A stretch of DNA of 10,652 nt from Gammaproteobacteria bacterium (GCA_018334525.1 JAGXLT010000012.1:1-10652); one strand, 5' to 3'; positions 1 to 6,795 are shown, counted from the stretch's first letter. Translations and numbers: made by a program. The notes: generated from the letters alone by a model not told the origin.

Positions 1-39
1 TCCATCAACCCAGTGACCGGCGATGTGATTACCGTACAT
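1..39 (-). CDS. N-terminal fragment of a probable aldehyde dehydrogenase
   Basis: Only 13 codons are inside the window. Reading the minus strand from the ATG at 39-37 gives MYGNHIAGHWVDG, which continues off the left edge. The pattern (N-x-I-x-G-x-W-V-x-G) is typical of the extreme N-terminus of NAD(P)-dependent aldehyde dehydrogenases, where a short strand precedes the first helix. A Shine-Dalgarno-like AAGGAG lies at 56-51, 11 bases upstream, overlapping the stop codon of the regulator gene. The two genes are therefore probably co-transcribed and translationally linked. If correct, the enzyme would oxidise an aldehyde intermediate of the pathway encoded on the other strand. The family call rests on very few residues and no catalytic residue is visible, so it is tentative. 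Confidence 0.5.
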   Translation of the reverse strand, partial: MYGNHIAGHWVDG

Positions 40-50
40 GAGTCTGCTTG

Positions 51-56
51 CTCCTT
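51..56 (-). promoter_or_regulatory. Ribosome binding site of the left-edge gene
   Basis: AAGGAG on the minus strand lies 11 bases before the ATG at 39 and overlaps the TAA stop (57-55) of the GntR gene. It supports the otherwise tiny edge fragment as a real start and suggests translational coupling to the regulator. Confidence 0.5.
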
Positions 57-774
57 AATTCGGTGCGTTGGCTTGCCCGAGTCTTAAACGTCGGGCGGCG
101 TTAATTAGGTGGTTGGCTGCGGCATCCCGTGCGGCTGCTCGGTCACGGGCGCAAATGGCGCGATAGATGGCGTCATGCTCTTGTTGTACTTCGTGTACCA
201 GGCCGTTCTGCTGCGCGGTGTTGGTTCGCGCCGTACGAATCATTCGGCGTACCTGATTGTCCAGAAAGTCCCCGAAAGTGATGTAGTAGTCGTTGTGCGA
301 GGCGCGCAAAATTGCCTGATGAAATTCCATGTCCTCTTTAACGCCGGGTTCCTGGTTCTTAATCGCGGTTTCCAGCGCTTTCAGGGAGCGGCCGATCGCC
401 AAAAGCTCGTTATCAGAACGCCGCTCTGCAGCCAGCTCTGTAGCGGTGACCTCCACAGACAACAGAAAGTCGAAAAGATCCATCAGGTCATGCTGATCGG
501 AAATGTCCGCCTCTAAGCGAAAAACTGACGACCCCTCGGGGTTAACAAACTGCCCGCGCCCCTGATGACTGATGATCAGACCATCGGACTTCAGCAGAGA
601 CAGCGCTTCCCTGATGACCGGACGGCTGACGCCATACGTTTTAGCCAGTTGTTCCTGAGAGGGCAGTTTGCCGGACGGTGCATAGTCCCCGCGATCAATT
701 GCGACTCTCAGGCGGCTGGCGACTTCGGTTGGAAGTGAGCGTGCGCGCAGGATGGGTTCTACACTGTTTTTCAT
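55..774 (-). CDS. GntR-family transcriptional regulator, FadR/FCD subfamily
   Basis: A 239-residue DNA-binding regulator of usual length for the subfamily. The N-terminal winged helix-turn-helix spans about residues 10-77, with the typical GntR core KLPSQEQLAKTYGVSRPVI (36-54) followed by REALSLL and the wing G-R-G-Q-F-V. The C-terminal all-helical FCD ligand domain spans about 95-232 and keeps the family's likely metal/ligand residues: Asp148 and His152 in the D-x-x-x-H segment, His200 and His222. FCD regulators usually sense small carboxylates or sugar acids and repress neighbouring catabolic genes. The gene diverges from the SDR-to-transporter operon, and a consensus operator lies in the shared intergenic region, so it probably controls that operon and perhaps itself. 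AGGAG (791-787) sits 12 bases before the ATG, a rather long spacing. The subfamily is secure; the ligand is unknown. Confidence 0.93.
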   Translation of the reverse strand: MKNSVEPILRARSLPTEVASRLRVAIDRGDYAPSGKLPSQEQLAKTYGVSRPVIREALSLLKSDGLIISHQGRGQFVNPEGSSVFRLEADISDQHDLMDLFDFLLSVEVTATELAAERRSDNELLAIGRSLKALETAIKNQEPGVKEDMEFHQAILRASHNDYYITFGDFLDNQVRRMIRTARTNTAQQNGLVHEVQQEHDAIYRAICARDRAAARDAAANHLINAARRLRLGQANAPN

Positions 775-828
775 GACTTATAACGGCTCCTGTTTTTGTT
801 GTCTGGAGCATTCATCGGACATTAATAC

Positions 829-854
829 CCACCAAAAATCATTGCTTTGGGTGG
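829..854. repeat. Imperfect inverted repeat in the divergent promoter region
   Basis: CCACCAAA (829-836) and TTTGGGTGG (846-854) are inverted copies apart from one extra G in the right arm, separated by 9 bases. It lies upstream of the GntR start and could be an operator for another regulator or a small hairpin in the regulator's leader. No U-tract follows, so it is not a convincing terminator. Confidence 0.3.
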
Positions 855-909
855 ATAACCTCTCCTGACCAGGTATTTCGCTAGTCGTAAAAAGGATGGC
901 AGATTACTA

Positions 910-922
910 CTTGTAAGACAAG
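910..922. promoter_or_regulatory. Predicted FCD-GntR operator (perfect palindrome)
   Basis: CTTGTAAGACAAG is a perfect 5-3-5 palindrome. Its inner 11 bases, TTGTAAGACAA (911-921), fit the known FadR/FCD-subfamily operator consensus TNGTNNNACNA at every fixed position. It lies between the divergent GntR and SDR genes, 107 bases upstream of the SDR start, and was the only full match I found by eye in this intergenic region. It is the natural binding site for the adjacent regulator. That is an inference from consensus and position, not demonstrated. Confidence 0.65.
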
Positions 923-938
923 CAGAGAGGATGATAAG
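911..938 (+). promoter_or_regulatory. Possible sigma70-type promoter of the SDR/transporter operon
   Basis: TTGTAA (911-916, 4 of 6 matches to the -35 consensus) and GATAAG (933-938, 4 of 6 to the -10 consensus) are separated by 16 bases. The -35 element coincides with the predicted operator, an arrangement in which regulator binding would exclude RNA polymerase. It would give a leader of roughly 85 bases before the SDR start. Both hexamers are weak matches, so this is tentative. Confidence 0.3.
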
Positions 939-1028
939 TTGAATTGATGGAGGAGCTTGGGATACCCGTAATGACGAGGAGTCCCGAGGGGTTAATAGGT
1001 CAATAAGTAGGCATAAAAAGCACCTTTA

Positions 1029-1820
1029 ATGACGGTTCTGACACACAATTCACAGCCCAAAAGCGTTTTAATCACCGGCGCAGGCGTCGGGATGGGGTTG
1101 GCGTTTGCCCGGAAATTTGCGGCAAATGGCCATCGGGTTGCGTTGCTGGAAAAAGACCCGGAACGCGCATCCCGGGCAGCGGAAGAGTTAATGACTACGG
1201 GCGCCGACGCGCTGGCGGTGGCTGGAGATGTCACCGATGAGCAAAGCGTTGCAGATAGCTTTTCCGCTGTGGTGAATGCGTATGGAGCCGTTGATATCTT
1301 AATCAACAATGCAGGTATTTCCTGCAACGTCCCCACTGAATCGCTCACTCTGGCGCGCTGGAACGCGGCAATCGCGGTCAATCAGACCGGCGTGTTTTTG
1401 GCCTCAAGGGAATTTGCGCGTTGTCACCAATCCGGCCGTGCCGGGGTCATTATTAATGTCAGCTCGATGTACGGACAGATCGCAGCGCCTGAGCGACTGG
1501 CTTACTGCGCCAGTAAAAGCGCTGTTTCAATGATGACCAAGGCATTAGCGATTGAATGGGCTGATCGCGGCATCCGGGTCAATGCGATTGCACCGGGATA
1601 TATCGACACGCCGTTTTTGCGTGCCTTATCTGACGAGGGGCGACTGTCCTTAGATCAAATCAAAGGCCGCACACCCCAGGGGCGCCTGGGTACCGCTGAA
1701 GAGATGGCGGAGCTGGTGGCGTTTCTTGCCTCTGAGCAAAATCAGTTTATGACGGGTCAGGTTGTCACATCTGATGGAGGATGGAGCGCCTATGGCTATT
1801 ACGAACAACACACGGAGTGA
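1029..1820 (+). CDS. SDR-family NAD(P)-dependent oxidoreductase (first of two)
   Basis: A 263-residue classical short-chain dehydrogenase that probably interconverts a secondary alcohol and a ketone in the cytoplasm. The Rossmann glycine motif TGAGVGMG is at 16-23, the NNAG motif at 93-96, and the catalytic tetrad is complete: Asn118, Ser146, Tyr159 and Lys163 (YCASK). PG motif residues (IAPGYIDTP) follow at 187-195. Acidic Glu41 after the second strand suggests NAD(H) rather than NADP(H), an inference. It is the first gene of the plus-strand operon. No strong Shine-Dalgarno precedes the ATG, so translation may be modest; no better in-frame start was seen. The stop is 4 bases before the next gene's start. 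The substrate is not deducible; homologues are often labelled sugar-alcohol or 3-oxoacyl reductases without proof. Confidence 0.93.
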   Translation: MTVLTHNSQPKSVLITGAGVGMGLAFARKFAANGHRVALLEKDPERASRAAEELMTTGADALAVAGDVTDEQSVADSFSAVVNAYGAVDILINNAGISCNVPTESLTLARWNAAIAVNQTGVFLASREFARCHQSGRAGVIINVSSMYGQIAAPERLAYCASKSAVSMMTKALAIEWADRGIRVNAIAPGYIDTPFLRALSDEGRLSLDQIKGRTPQGRLGTAEEMAELVAFLASEQNQFMTGQVVTSDGGWSAYGYYEQHTE

Positions 1821-1824
1821 AATT

Positions 1825-2811
1825 ATGAAAGTTGTGATTGCCCCGGAACCGGGTGGGCCGGAAGCCCTGCAGATTATCGAGAGGGATACGCCAACGCCGA
1901 CAGGCAAAGAATTGTTGGTCGCCGTGAAAGCGGCTGGCGTCAATCGCCCGGATATCATGCAGCGCATGGGGGGGTATCCACCGCCACCAGGAGCGAGTGA
2001 TGTACTCGGTCTGGAGATTGCTGGTGAGGTCATTGCAGCGGGCGATAATGCTTCACGCTTTTCCGTTGGAGATCGTGTGTTCGGTTTGGTTGCCAGCGGT
2101 GGGTATGCGCAATACGCCGTGATCGATGAGCGTAACGCGCTCTTAGCACCCGCAGGGGCTGATTGGACGACTTTAGGTGGCATTCCCGAAACCTACTTCA
2201 CTGTATGGACCAATATGATCCAGCGTGGCCAACTCAAGGAAGGGGAGTGGGTTTTCATTCATGGCGGTAGCTCAGGAATTGGCACCACGGCCATTCAAAT
2301 TGCCAAAGCCCATGGGGCTCGCGTCGCCATCACGGCAGGAAGTGCAGAGAAATGTCAGAAATGCCTCGACTTGGGGGCAGACGTAGCCATTAATTATAAA
2401 GAACAAGAGTTTGTGGAGGCCTTGCAAAAGGCCACCGATGGCCATGGATTTGATCTTTGTTTGGATATGGTCGGGGGCGACTATGTCAATCGTAATCTGG
2501 AAGCGGCTGCGCCGGGCGGAAGGTTAGTGCAGATTGCGTTGCAGGCGGGCCCTGAGGCGACGATTAATGTCTGGCAGATCATGGCGAAAAAGCTGTGGTT
2601 CACGGGCTCAACGCTGCGGGCCAGAAGTGTTGAGGAAAAAGCGGAAATCGCCGTTGAGCTTGAGCGCTCGCTCATGCCCCTGTGGGAGAAGGGGGAGTGC
2701 CTGCCGGTGATTGATTCGGTTTATCTGTTTGAGCAAGTGGTTGATGCGCATCGGCGGATGGATGCCCCCCATATCGGAAAAGTCATTCTGAGCATGGAGG
2801 AGGGGGCGTAA
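1825..2811 (+). CDS. Zinc-free MDR-family NAD(P)H:quinone oxidoreductase, PIG3-like
   Basis: A 328-residue medium-chain reductase of the quinone oxidoreductase/PIG3 group, the family's usual length. Diagnostic segments are AAGVNRPDIMQR (36-47), the proline-rich GGYPPPPG (49-56), the nucleotide-binding loop HGGSSGIG (146-153) and GSTLRARS (261-268), the last characteristic of PIG3-type enzymes. The cysteine/histidine ligands of zinc-dependent alcohol dehydrogenases are absent, so it should reduce quinones or alpha,beta-unsaturated carbonyls with NADPH. The ATG at 1825 is preferred: GGAGTGA, overlapping the SDR stop, gives a well-spaced ribosome site and MKVVIAPEPGG is a normal family N-terminus. 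In-frame ATGs at 1762 and 1792 would overlap the SDR gene and add a non-homologous tail. The stop overlaps the next start by one base (TAATG), which implies translational coupling. Confidence 0.9.
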   Translation: MKVVIAPEPGGPEALQIIERDTPTPTGKELLVAVKAAGVNRPDIMQRMGGYPPPPGASDVLGLEIAGEVIAAGDNASRFSVGDRVFGLVASGGYAQYAVIDERNALLAPAGADWTTLGGIPETYFTVWTNMIQRGQLKEGEWVFIHGGSSGIGTTAIQIAKAHGARVAITAGSAEKCQKCLDLGADVAINYKEQEFVEALQKATDGHGFDLCLDMVGGDYVNRNLEAAAPGGRLVQIALQAGPEATINVWQIMAKKLWFTGSTLRARSVEEKAEIAVELERSLMPLWEKGECLPVIDSVYLFEQVVDAHRRMDAPHIGKVILSMEEGA

Positions 2812-4514
2812 TGCCGATGGGTGCTCAGCTTCTCGCCAAGGCGCTCCAGCGCCACGGCGTAAGTGAGATTTTTGGCCAGAGTATTCCCTCGAAATTATTT
2901 TTGGCGGGGGCTGAGATTGGCATTAAACAATTGGCATACCGGACAGAAAACGCCGGGGCGGCAATGGCGGATGCTTATGCAAGAACCAGTGGACGTGTGT
3001 CGGTAGTGGCAGCACAAAACGGGCCGGCTGCCACCTTACTGGTTGCAGGACTGGGGGAGGCTTTTAAAGCCTCAATTCCGGTTGTGGCCATTGTGCAGGA
3101 CGTGCCCACTTCTGCCAGAGAGCGCAATGCCTTCCAGGAACTCGATCACATTACGATGTTCAGCGCGGTCTCACGCTGGGTGAAGCGGGTGGATGATGTA
3201 AGCCGCCTGGAAGATTATGTGGATATGGCGTTTACCGCCGCGGCATCCGGTCATCCGGGACCAGCGGTGCTTCTGGTGCCGGTGGACGTGCTTGACCAAA
3301 CGGCGACCAGCAAGGGTGAGCGCAGGGCCAGCCTTGGGCATTATCCCCTCGATCGCTCAGTGGCAGATCCGCAGGCAGTTGCGCAGGCGGCGCAAGCCCT
3401 GGCTCAAGCAAAACGCCCGATCATTATTGCCGGTGGCGGCATACACGGATCCCGTGCGTATGAGCCATTAGCGCGATTTCAGGCAATGGGCTTTCCAGTG
3501 GCAACCACGGTAATGGGTAAAGGGTCGGTGGATGAGACTCAGCCCCTGTCCGTTGGCGTTGTCGGCTACTTTATGGGGCCGCGAAGCCGTACCGAGGGCA
3601 TGCGCAATCTGGTTACTGAGGCTGACGTTGTTTTGCTGGTCGGTAATCGTACGAACCAGAATGGCACCGATAGCTGGCAGCTTTATCCGCGCGATGCGCA
3701 GGTAATTCACCTAGACATTGATGGCCGTGAAATCGGCCGAAATTATGAGGCTTTTCGCCTTGTGGGCGATGCCAAGCTTACGCTTGATGCGTTGGCGGAT
3801 GCGGTATCACCGACCTTAGCTGATGGCACTCACCCCTTTGGGGCAGCAGCCAGTGAAATTGTTCAGGCAGGGCGGGTGCACTGGCAATCGCAAATGCAGC
3901 AATGGGTCGACATGCAGGCAGCGCCGGTTCGGCCAGAGCGCTTAATGGCAGAACTGGATGCACAATTAACCAGCAATTCGCGGGTCGTGGCCGATGCCAG
4001 CTATTCGTCTATCTGGGTAGCAAACTTCCTTACAGCACGTCAGGTAGGGGCTCGATTCCTAACGCCTCGCGGGTTGGCCGGGCTGGGATGGGGGCTGCCA
4101 TTTGCGATTGGTGCAAAGGCGGCCGATCCCGACGCTGTGGTGCACTGTGTGACAGGCGATGGCGGTTTTGGCCACTGCTGGGCTGAGATTGAAACGGCCA
4201 TGCGCCTGCAGTTGCCGGTTATCGTGACCGTGCTGAATAACCAGCTTTTGGGCTATCAAAAACACTCCGAGCAGGTGCTGCATGGCGCCTATACGGATGC
4301 CTGTGATTTTCTTCCGGTGGACCATGCCGCCATTGCGACCGCCTGCGGCGCAGTGGGTGTGCGCATCACCGATCCAAATCAGTACGCAGAGGCTTTAGCC
4401 GCTGCAATTCTGCGATCGAGCGTCACGGTACTCGATGTCATTACTGACGCGAGTGCTTATCCGCCGGTTACCGCCTACTCCGGCAGCAATGAACTGGAGG
4501 ACAGGTTTTGGTAA
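2811..4514 (+). CDS. Thiamine-diphosphate enzyme, acetolactate synthase large-subunit-like
   Basis: A 567-residue ThDP-dependent enzyme with the usual three-domain order: N-terminal Pyr domain (about 1-165), central domain (about 185-330) and C-terminal ThDP/Mg-binding PP domain (about 375-550). The cofactor-activating glutamate is Glu46 in YRTENAG. The Mg/ThDP motif starts at GDGG (449-452) and ends at Asn476-Asn477. AQNGP (68-72) and AFQELD (107-112) place it with acetolactate synthase and sulfoacetaldehyde acetyltransferase relatives. After the NN pair it has QLLGYQKH in place of the usual G-M-V-x-Q-W-Q of biosynthetic acetolactate synthases, and no ilvN-like small subunit follows. A catabolic C-C lyase or carboligase acting on a 2-oxo compound or dione is therefore likelier than valine biosynthesis. 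The start overlaps the previous stop; an ATG at 2817 is an alternative. The family is certain, the substrate unknown. Confidence 0.9.
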   Translation: MPMGAQLLAKALQRHGVSEIFGQSIPSKLFLAGAEIGIKQLAYRTENAGAAMADAYARTSGRVSVVAAQNGPAATLLVAGLGEAFKASIPVVAIVQDVPTSARERNAFQELDHITMFSAVSRWVKRVDDVSRLEDYVDMAFTAAASGHPGPAVLLVPVDVLDQTATSKGERRASLGHYPLDRSVADPQAVAQAAQALAQAKRPIIIAGGGIHGSRAYEPLARFQAMGFPVATTVMGKGSVDETQPLSVGVVGYFMGPRSRTEGMRNLVTEADVVLLVGNRTNQNGTDSWQLYPRDAQVIHLDIDGREIGRNYEAFRLVGDAKLTLDALADAVSPTLADGTHPFGAAASEIVQAGRVHWQSQMQQWVDMQAAPVRPERLMAELDAQLTSNSRVVADASYSSIWVANFLTARQVGARFLTPRGLAGLGWGLPFAIGAKAADPDAVVHCVTGDGGFGHCWAEIETAMRLQLPVIVTVLNNQLLGYQKHSEQVLHGAYTDACDFLPVDHAAIATACGAVGVRITDPNQYAEALAAAILRSSVTVLDVITDASAYPPVTAYSGSNELEDRFW

Positions 4515-4528
4515 CCGTGAACCGAATG

Positions 4529-4543
4529 CAGCCACCACGGCTG
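4529..4543 (+). other. Small hairpin between the ThDP enzyme and binding-protein genes
   Basis: CAGCC (4529-4533) and GGCTG (4539-4543) form a 5-bp stem with a 5-base loop inside the 55-base gap. There is no U-tract, so it is not a standard terminator. It could mark an RNA processing or stability point before the abundant binding-protein message, but it is short enough to be chance. Confidence 0.2.
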
Positions 4544-4557
4544 TTAATAACCTTAAT

Positions 4558-4564
4558 AGGAGAG
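4558..4564 (+). promoter_or_regulatory. Ribosome binding site of the binding-protein gene
   Basis: AGGAGAG lies 5 bases before the ATG at 4570 and fixes that start over an upstream in-frame ATG at 4435, which lies inside the preceding gene. It is among the strongest ribosome sites of the operon. Confidence 0.75.
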
Positions 4565-4569
4565 ATGGT

Positions 4570-5790
4570 ATGACCATGAAAAATAAACTGGCTCGTGCCT
4601 TGCTGCCAGCAGCGCTAGCTGTGGCGACGAGTGCGGGCGTAATCAGCACGGCAAGCGCCGATGAAGTGAAATTCGGTGCCTTGTATCCCCTGAGCGGCTC
4701 CTTGGCGTTACTGGGTGAAGAGAGCTTCCGTGGTCTTGAAATCGCGGTTGAAGAAATTAACGCCAATGGTGGTGTTCAGGGCATGCAAGTGGTGCTTGCT
4801 GGTGGTGACGCTGTTGACCAGAACCAGGCAATTGGTGAAGCACGGCGGTTGATTTCGCGGGAAGACGTAGCGGCTATTTTTGGCACCTATTCCTCTTCGC
4901 GGTCCATCGCAGCCAGTCAGGTATCGGAACTTGCCGGTGTGCCTTACTTTGAGTTGGGTGCTGTTGCTCACGAAATCACAAACCGTGGTTTTGACAACAT
5001 GTACCGGACGAACCCTACGGCGCGGCATATGGCCCGGACGCATGTTGATATGATTCTTGAGGCGGTTGCTCCGGCTCTGGGTCGTGATGCAACTGATCTG
5101 CGTATCGGCATTATTCATGAGGATTCTAACTACGGTAGCTCCGTTGCAAGCTTTCAGGAGCTCTATGGTGAAGAAGCCGGGTTGAATATCGTGATGGTTG
5201 AGGGATATCCGGCGACCAACGTCGATATGTCCTCCATTGTGTTGCGTTTGCGTGAGCGTGATGTCGACATCGTCATGCAGACTTCCTATCAGGACGACAG
5301 CATTCTGTTCCTGCGTCAGGCCAATGAGCGTGGCTACGAGCCAGCGGCGATTATTGGTGGTGGCGGTGGCTACTCGATGGTCCCAACAGCTGAAGCAGTT
5401 GGTGTTGATGTCATCGAGGGTGTGCTGAATGCCGATTTTACGCAGTACTCCGTTAATGAAGGTTTCGCTGTCGGTGTTGAAGAGTTCGTCGAAGCCTATC
5501 GGGCGAAGTACGGCTCTGATCCGCGTTCAGGACACTCCCTGAATAACTATGCGGGTGCCAAAGTCGTTCTGGAAGCACTGGATCAGGTTGAGGGATTTAC
5601 GCCGGAGACCATTCGTGAAGCGTTGATGGCGGTTGATATTCCGGCTGGAACCACTGCTGTCGGTTACGGCGCTAAATTCGCGGAAAATGGCCAGAATGAC
5701 GCAGCATTCATGATGGGAATGCAGTGGCGTGACGGTGAGCTGATCACGGTGTATCCACCGGATGCAGCCGTTGCTGATTTAGAGCTCTAA
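4570..5790 (+). CDS. Periplasmic substrate-binding protein, LivK-type (type 1 PBP fold)
   Basis: A 406-residue exported solute receptor for the importer encoded immediately downstream. Residues 1-30 form a Sec signal peptide: basic start (MTMKNKLARA), hydrophobic core, and cleavage probably after STASA, leaving DEVKFG as the mature N-terminus. The mature protein begins with FGALYPLSGSLALLG (35-49), the hallmark of leucine/amide-type binding proteins. FGTYSSSRS (104-112) aligns by eye with the serine motif that holds the ligand carboxylate in LivJ/LivK, and IHEDSNYG (182-189) is the usual inter-domain strand. There is no lipobox cysteine, so it should be a free periplasmic protein. The family binds amino acids, amides, urea and various aromatic or keto acids, so the name does not fix the ligand. 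Codons look richer in GGT, GTT, GCT and CGT than in neighbours, consistent with high expression. Confidence 0.93.
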   Translation: MTMKNKLARALLPAALAVATSAGVISTASADEVKFGALYPLSGSLALLGEESFRGLEIAVEEINANGGVQGMQVVLAGGDAVDQNQAIGEARRLISREDVAAIFGTYSSSRSIAASQVSELAGVPYFELGAVAHEITNRGFDNMYRTNPTARHMARTHVDMILEAVAPALGRDATDLRIGIIHEDSNYGSSVASFQELYGEEAGLNIVMVEGYPATNVDMSSIVLRLRERDVDIVMQTSYQDDSILFLRQANERGYEPAAIIGGGGGYSMVPTAEAVGVDVIEGVLNADFTQYSVNEGFAVGVEEFVEAYRAKYGSDPRSGHSLNNYAGAKVVLEALDQVEGFTPETIREALMAVDIPAGTTAVGYGAKFAENGQNDAAFMMGMQWRDGELITVYPPDAAVADLEL

Positions 5791-5812
5791 GTTTTTAGGG
5801 TTGCATAACGAG

Positions 5813-5842
5813 AGTGGCGGGTGGCTCTAAGCCCCCGCCACT
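5813..5842 (+). other. Strong intercistronic stem-loop after the binding-protein gene
   Basis: AGTGGCGGG (5813-5821) pairs perfectly with CCCGCCACT (5834-5842). Inside the loop, GGCT (5823-5826) pairs with AGCC (5830-5833), leaving a 3-base loop and one bulged T. It is a 13-bp GC-rich hairpin without a following U-tract. In binding-protein operons such structures typically protect the upstream message from 3' exonucleases, or reduce read-through, so that receptor exceeds permease. That role is inferred by analogy. Confidence 0.6.
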
Positions 5843-5879
5843 TAACCAGCGGTCAAACTGGCATGGGGTTTTACTAGCC

Positions 5880-6761
5880 ATGGATCTGATTTTTACCAAC
5901 TTAGTCAATGGCCTGATGCTTGGCGCGTTATACGCTATTGTCAGTGTCGGGCTTACGCTCGTCTTCGGGATCATTAAAGTGATTAATTTCGCACATGGCG
6001 AATTCTTAATGGTTGCCATGTTTCTGGTGTTCTTTGCTACCGCGTATTTTGGTGTTCATCCCTATGTCACTCTGGTCGTTGTATTACCGCTGATATTCGG
6101 TTTGGGGATGCTCGTGCAGCGCGTATTGATCGAGCCGCTGCAGGATTCTGATGAGCACATTATGATTTTTGCCACGGTGGGATTATCGATTGCGATGATC
6201 AATCTGATGCTTATGCTGTTCGGTCCTGACATCTACAGCACACCATCTTCGGGGTTGCGCACGGTTGTCGATATGGGCCCTGCGATGTTCCTGACCGGCC
6301 AACTTAATATTTTAATCGCCGCTATAGCGCTTGTCGGTGGTATTCATCTTTTTCTTACGCGCACACAGCTTGGGCGTGCAATCCGCGCCACAGGGCAGAA
6401 TCGGGCCGCTGCTCAGTTAATGGGAATTAACGTTTCTTGGGTTTATATGGTGACCTTCGGTATCGGTGTTTCCTGTGTGGGTCTGGCAGCTGTTTTAATT
6501 GCGCCGCTTTATCCGACCTCACCCGAGGTGGGACAGTATTTTGTATTGCTCTCATTTGTTGTGGTGGTCATGGGGGGCTTAGGCAGCATCTCAGGTGCGC
6601 TTTTGGCTGCAATGATTATCGGCATCGTGGATGCGTTTGCCGGCTTTTACCTTGGCGCCAACGTGAAAGATCTCGTGGTATTCGGGATTTTCCTGCTTGT
6701 GCTTATTTTCCGCCCACAGGGATTGTTTGGCGGTGCACGCAATATGTCCCATGTCTCCTAG
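5880..6761 (+). CDS. livH: ABC importer inner-membrane permease, LivH-type
   Basis: A 293-residue integral membrane protein, normal length for LivH, with about eight hydrophobic segments. Typical signatures are LVNGLMLGALYAIVSVGLT (8-26), FGIIKVINFAHGEF (29-42), the cytoplasmic coupling-helix region GRAIRATGQNRAAAQLMGI (165-183), VVMGGLGSISGA (229-240) and the closing IFRPQGLFG (276-284). It would pair with the LivM part of the next protein to form the translocation pore. The ATG at 5880 is chosen because it gives the canonical N-terminus. An in-frame GTG at 5814 lies within the strong hairpin and would add an unrelated tail. The Shine-Dalgarno before 5880 is poor (TGGGG, about 13 bases away), consistent with lower expression than the binding protein. 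The symbol denotes the family; transport of branched-chain amino acids is not implied. Confidence 0.92.
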   Translation: MDLIFTNLVNGLMLGALYAIVSVGLTLVFGIIKVINFAHGEFLMVAMFLVFFATAYFGVHPYVTLVVVLPLIFGLGMLVQRVLIEPLQDSDEHIMIFATVGLSIAMINLMLMLFGPDIYSTPSSGLRTVVDMGPAMFLTGQLNILIAAIALVGGIHLFLTRTQLGRAIRATGQNRAAAQLMGINVSWVYMVTFGIGVSCVGLAAVLIAPLYPTSPEVGQYFVLLSFVVVVMGGLGSISGALLAAMIIGIVDAFAGFYLGANVKDLVVFGIFLLVLIFRPQGLFGGARNMSHVS

Positions 6762-6795
6762 TCGGAGCCGGTCTGTCTGTCGGAGTACATAACTG

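Noticed and set aside
109..516. Plus-strand open frame opposite the GntR gene
   Set aside because: It is antisense to the FCD domain coding region, with no recognisable domain or ribosome site.
896..916. Possible 6-codon upstream open frame (ATG at 896, stop TAA overlapping the operator)
   Set aside because: The purine-rich stretch directly abuts the ATG, leaving no proper spacing, and it lies upstream of the likely transcription start. A leader peptide is not supported.
1650..2183. Minus-strand open frame of about 177 codons across the SDR/quinone reductase junction
   Set aside because: It is antisense to two well-supported genes and its translation is Ser/Pro/Ala-rich and family-less.
2811..4514. 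Assignment of the ThDP enzyme as sulfoacetaldehyde acetyltransferase (Xsc), IolD or benzoylformate decarboxylase
   Set aside because: Xsc shares AQNGP but differs elsewhere and no phosphate acetyltransferase gene is nearby. IolD is longer and no other inositol genes are present. The paired histidine active site of benzoylformate decarboxylase is not evident.
5850..5862. GGTCAAACTGG as a further GntR operator
   Set aside because: Only the GT-N3-AC core fits; both outer consensus positions fail and it is not palindromic.
5791..5879. Intrinsic terminator after the binding-protein gene
   Set aside because: The hairpin is strong, but it is followed by TAACCAGCGG with no U-tract, and the permease gene must be transcribed through it.
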